Part shown: positions 62,897-64,000 of the stretch, piece by piece | Layout: the number at the start of each line of letters is the position of its first letter | Position numbering within the stretch: the first letter of the stretch is position 1 | Made by a program: the position numbers and the translations under genes | DNA from: Campylobacteraceae bacterium | Lineage (GTDB): Bacteria > Campylobacterota > Campylobacteria > Campylobacterales > Sulfurovaceae | Direction: 5' to 3' | DNA: 64,000 nt | NCBI GenBank assembly: GCA_027024155.1 | Contig: JALVTE010000121.1 | Coordinates: 1-64,000 of the forward strand | Notes under the pieces: model-generated | What the model was told of the DNA's origin: nothing | The model's input: only the letters and a program-made list of their open reading frames with translations | The model's database searches: none

Positions 62897-63525
62897 AATC
62901 AGAAACAGATAAAATCTCAAATAACGAATTAATAGAAATCTTTAATCGTGTATTAGATAGCTGTCCTTGCATAATCGACCCATTCTCTTATAGGAGAACA
63001 GTTATTCAAAGAAGAAGAAATAGTAAACAACATAAAGACTATTTTTTAAAAAAACAATACGATATTGAATGTAAGCTTGAAGTATTTGAAAATATTCCAA
63101 AAAATAAAATTTATGTAGTTATTGAAGATTTTATAGAAATTCTTGAAAGTTACAATAGTTCAAAAATATTCAATCGAAGAGAAGCAAAAAAACTAAATTA
63201 TAATTCATACAAACTTATAAAAAAAGATATTAAAATTATTGAAGAATATCAAGAGATGATTTATCATTATAGTTCTGACTATGAATGGAATGATGATGAA
63301 GACTTTAGTATTTTAAATCCTGTGCTTGAAGAAATTTATCAGCAAAATAAATTACTTTTAAAAGAGTTAAAAACTAAAAAATTTAATATTTTAGACCCAT
63401 TTAGATATGGAGGGTCAAATTTATATGACTCTACAAAAAAACCAATAAAAAAATTCTTTAAAAAACTACAAATAGACTATAATCTTAAAAGTGTAAATAT
63501 TAAACAAATGATAGATATTTTATAA
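62893..63525 (+). CDS. Hypothetical protein in integrated element
   Basis: A 210-residue protein, highly charged and helical, with no recognised domain (SCPCIIDPFSYRRTVIQRRR near residue 25; LYDSTKKPIKKFFKKLQI near the end). It overlaps the integrase stop by 4 nt, so it is translated with it. Composition is more AT-rich and Lys-rich than housekeeping genes nearby, as in mobile DNA. Function is unknown. Confidence 0.65.
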   Translation: MKSETDKISNNELIEIFNRVLDSCPCIIDPFSYRRTVIQRRRNSKQHKDYFLKKQYDIECKLEVFENIPKNKIYVVIEDFIEILESYNSSKIFNRREAKKLNYNSYKLIKKDIKIIEEYQEMIYHYSSDYEWNDDEDFSILNPVLEEIYQQNKLLLKELKTKKFNILDPFRYGGSNLYDSTKKPIKKFFKKLQIDYNLKSVNIKQMIDIL

Positions 63526-63537
63526 AATACCAAAATT

Positions 63538-63561
63538 TACTCTAAATAAAGAGTATTTTTT
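63538..63561 (+). terminator. Rho-independent terminator after integrase operon
   Basis: TACTCT-AAATAA-AGAGTA forms a 6-bp stem followed directly by six T residues, 13 bp after the stop codon of the hypothetical gene. It would end the integrase transcript. The next 250 bp to the promoter of the HTH gene are AT-rich with no gene. Confidence 0.75.
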
Positions 63562-63830
63562 AGTTAGTCATATTTCTCATTTTTTCTTATAATTATGCTA
63601 ACTTGTTAATAATGGTATTAATAGAGTTAGGATTATACTAAAAAAGTATAATATGAAGTAAATCTAAATTGGTAAAATATAAGACATTTTTATATAACTG
63701 ATTTAAATAGAAATACTGTAAAAATACTTAATTATAGTATTTTTTACTATAATTAAATTCCTTATGTAGCAAAAAGTTACATAATATTAATATATTACAT
63801 ATTTTTTAGCTTAAAATAGATTTTACTTGA

Positions 63831-63836
63831 TATAAT
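63831..63836 (+). promoter_or_regulatory. Probable -10 box of the HTH gene
   Basis: TATAAT in the AT-rich gap, 36 nt upstream of the ATG at 63873, preceded by TACTTGA and an A/T-rich stretch. AAGGAG follows at about 63857. No clear -35 is seen. Confidence 0.4.
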
Positions 63837-63872
63837 TATCTTATACAATGAATAAAAAGGAGAAACTTTACA

Positions 63873-64000
63873 ATGACAAAGAAACAAGAATTAATACTCC
63901 AAGACCTAAAGACTCGCTACAAAAAATCAACATTATCAAAAAGAGAAATGGCTAATGAGTTAGGTATCTCTTATAGCACTATCGACGGCTATATTGCTAA
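63873..64000 (+). CDS. Small HTH protein, partial (possible excisionase or regulator)
   Basis: A start ATG with AAGGAGAAACTTTACA upstream opens a frame (MTKKQELILQDLKTRYKKST) that continues to the window end without a stop. The following KREMANELGISYSTIDGYIA is a helix-turn-helix recognition pattern as in excisionase/AlpA-like DNA-binding proteins of integrated elements. It is truncated only by the window edge. It supports the view that the mobile element continues to the right. Confidence 0.7.
   Translation, partial: MTKKQELILQDLKTRYKKSTLSKREMANELGISYSTIDGYIA

Overview
The window is low-GC chromosomal DNA (roughly 30% GC by eye) with tightly packed genes, typical of Campylobacterota of the Sulfurimonas/Sulfurovum/Arcobacter kind. 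The evidence is the protein style and local gene order: a cytochrome bd operon led by a DUF4492 protein, an ArsC-ArsB pair, class I NrdB, Trx-like and LUD proteins, paired Crp/Fnr, MarC and DedA genes, and a typical bacterial ValS. The genus cannot be fixed from this alone. No rRNA, tRNA or CRISPR was found.

Layout. 0.2-8 kb: a KefB-type antiporter, a SUKH/HEAT membrane protein, a HerA-like ATPase and a lipoprotein. 8.2-12.5 kb: two AraC regulators next to a DMT exporter and a TSUP permease. 12.6-20.5 kb: two envelope proteins of unknown role, PPK2, exonuclease III, arsenate reductase and arsenite permease, and a Cys-rich exported protein with 11-residue LEA-like repeats. 20.7-24.5 kb: a DMT exporter, TruC (apparently starting at ATA), a ClC channel and MarC. 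24.4-26.6 kb: an ATPase plus PIN-nuclease pair flanked by 13-bp direct repeats, a possible inserted defence module. 27-31 kb: a MerR regulator and a three-domain lysophospholipid transporter/acyltransferase/acyl-ACP synthetase, with a clear promoter and operator. 31-33 kb: NrdB, an exported thioredoxin-like protein and a LUD protein. 33.3-42.6 kb: a stress and membrane cluster (YfdX-HdeD operon, APC permease, CorA, MarC, two DedA, BAX-inhibitor) with two paralogous Crp/Fnr regulators and a shared palindrome centred on CTAG. 42.7-46.3 kb: the cytochrome bd operon. 46.3-48.3 kb: an IS4-family insertion sequence nested inside a MITE-like repeat. 48.3-57.7 kb: an MscS channel, APC permease, EI24-like protein, a TolC/HlyD/ABC efflux set and a 2TM-type channel. 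58.8-61.4 kb: ValS. From about 61.7 kb to the end: a tyrosine recombinase and a small HTH gene, the start of an integrated element that runs off the window.

The most striking observation is a pair of intercistronic elements (42872-43143 and 51551-51822). Both are exactly 272 bp and share one architecture: a 33-bp outer stem, a hairpin of 98-99 nt, a 9-nt CCC...GGG linker, a second hairpin of 98-99 nt, and the closing strand. The stem sequences differ between the two copies while pairing is kept, and only the hairpin tips (TAGC-loop-GCTA) and the linker are conserved. Each begins at the stop codon of the upstream gene and ends 1-3 nt before the Shine-Dalgarno sequence of the next gene. This looks like a structured RNA or a palindromic mobile element that I cannot match to a named family.
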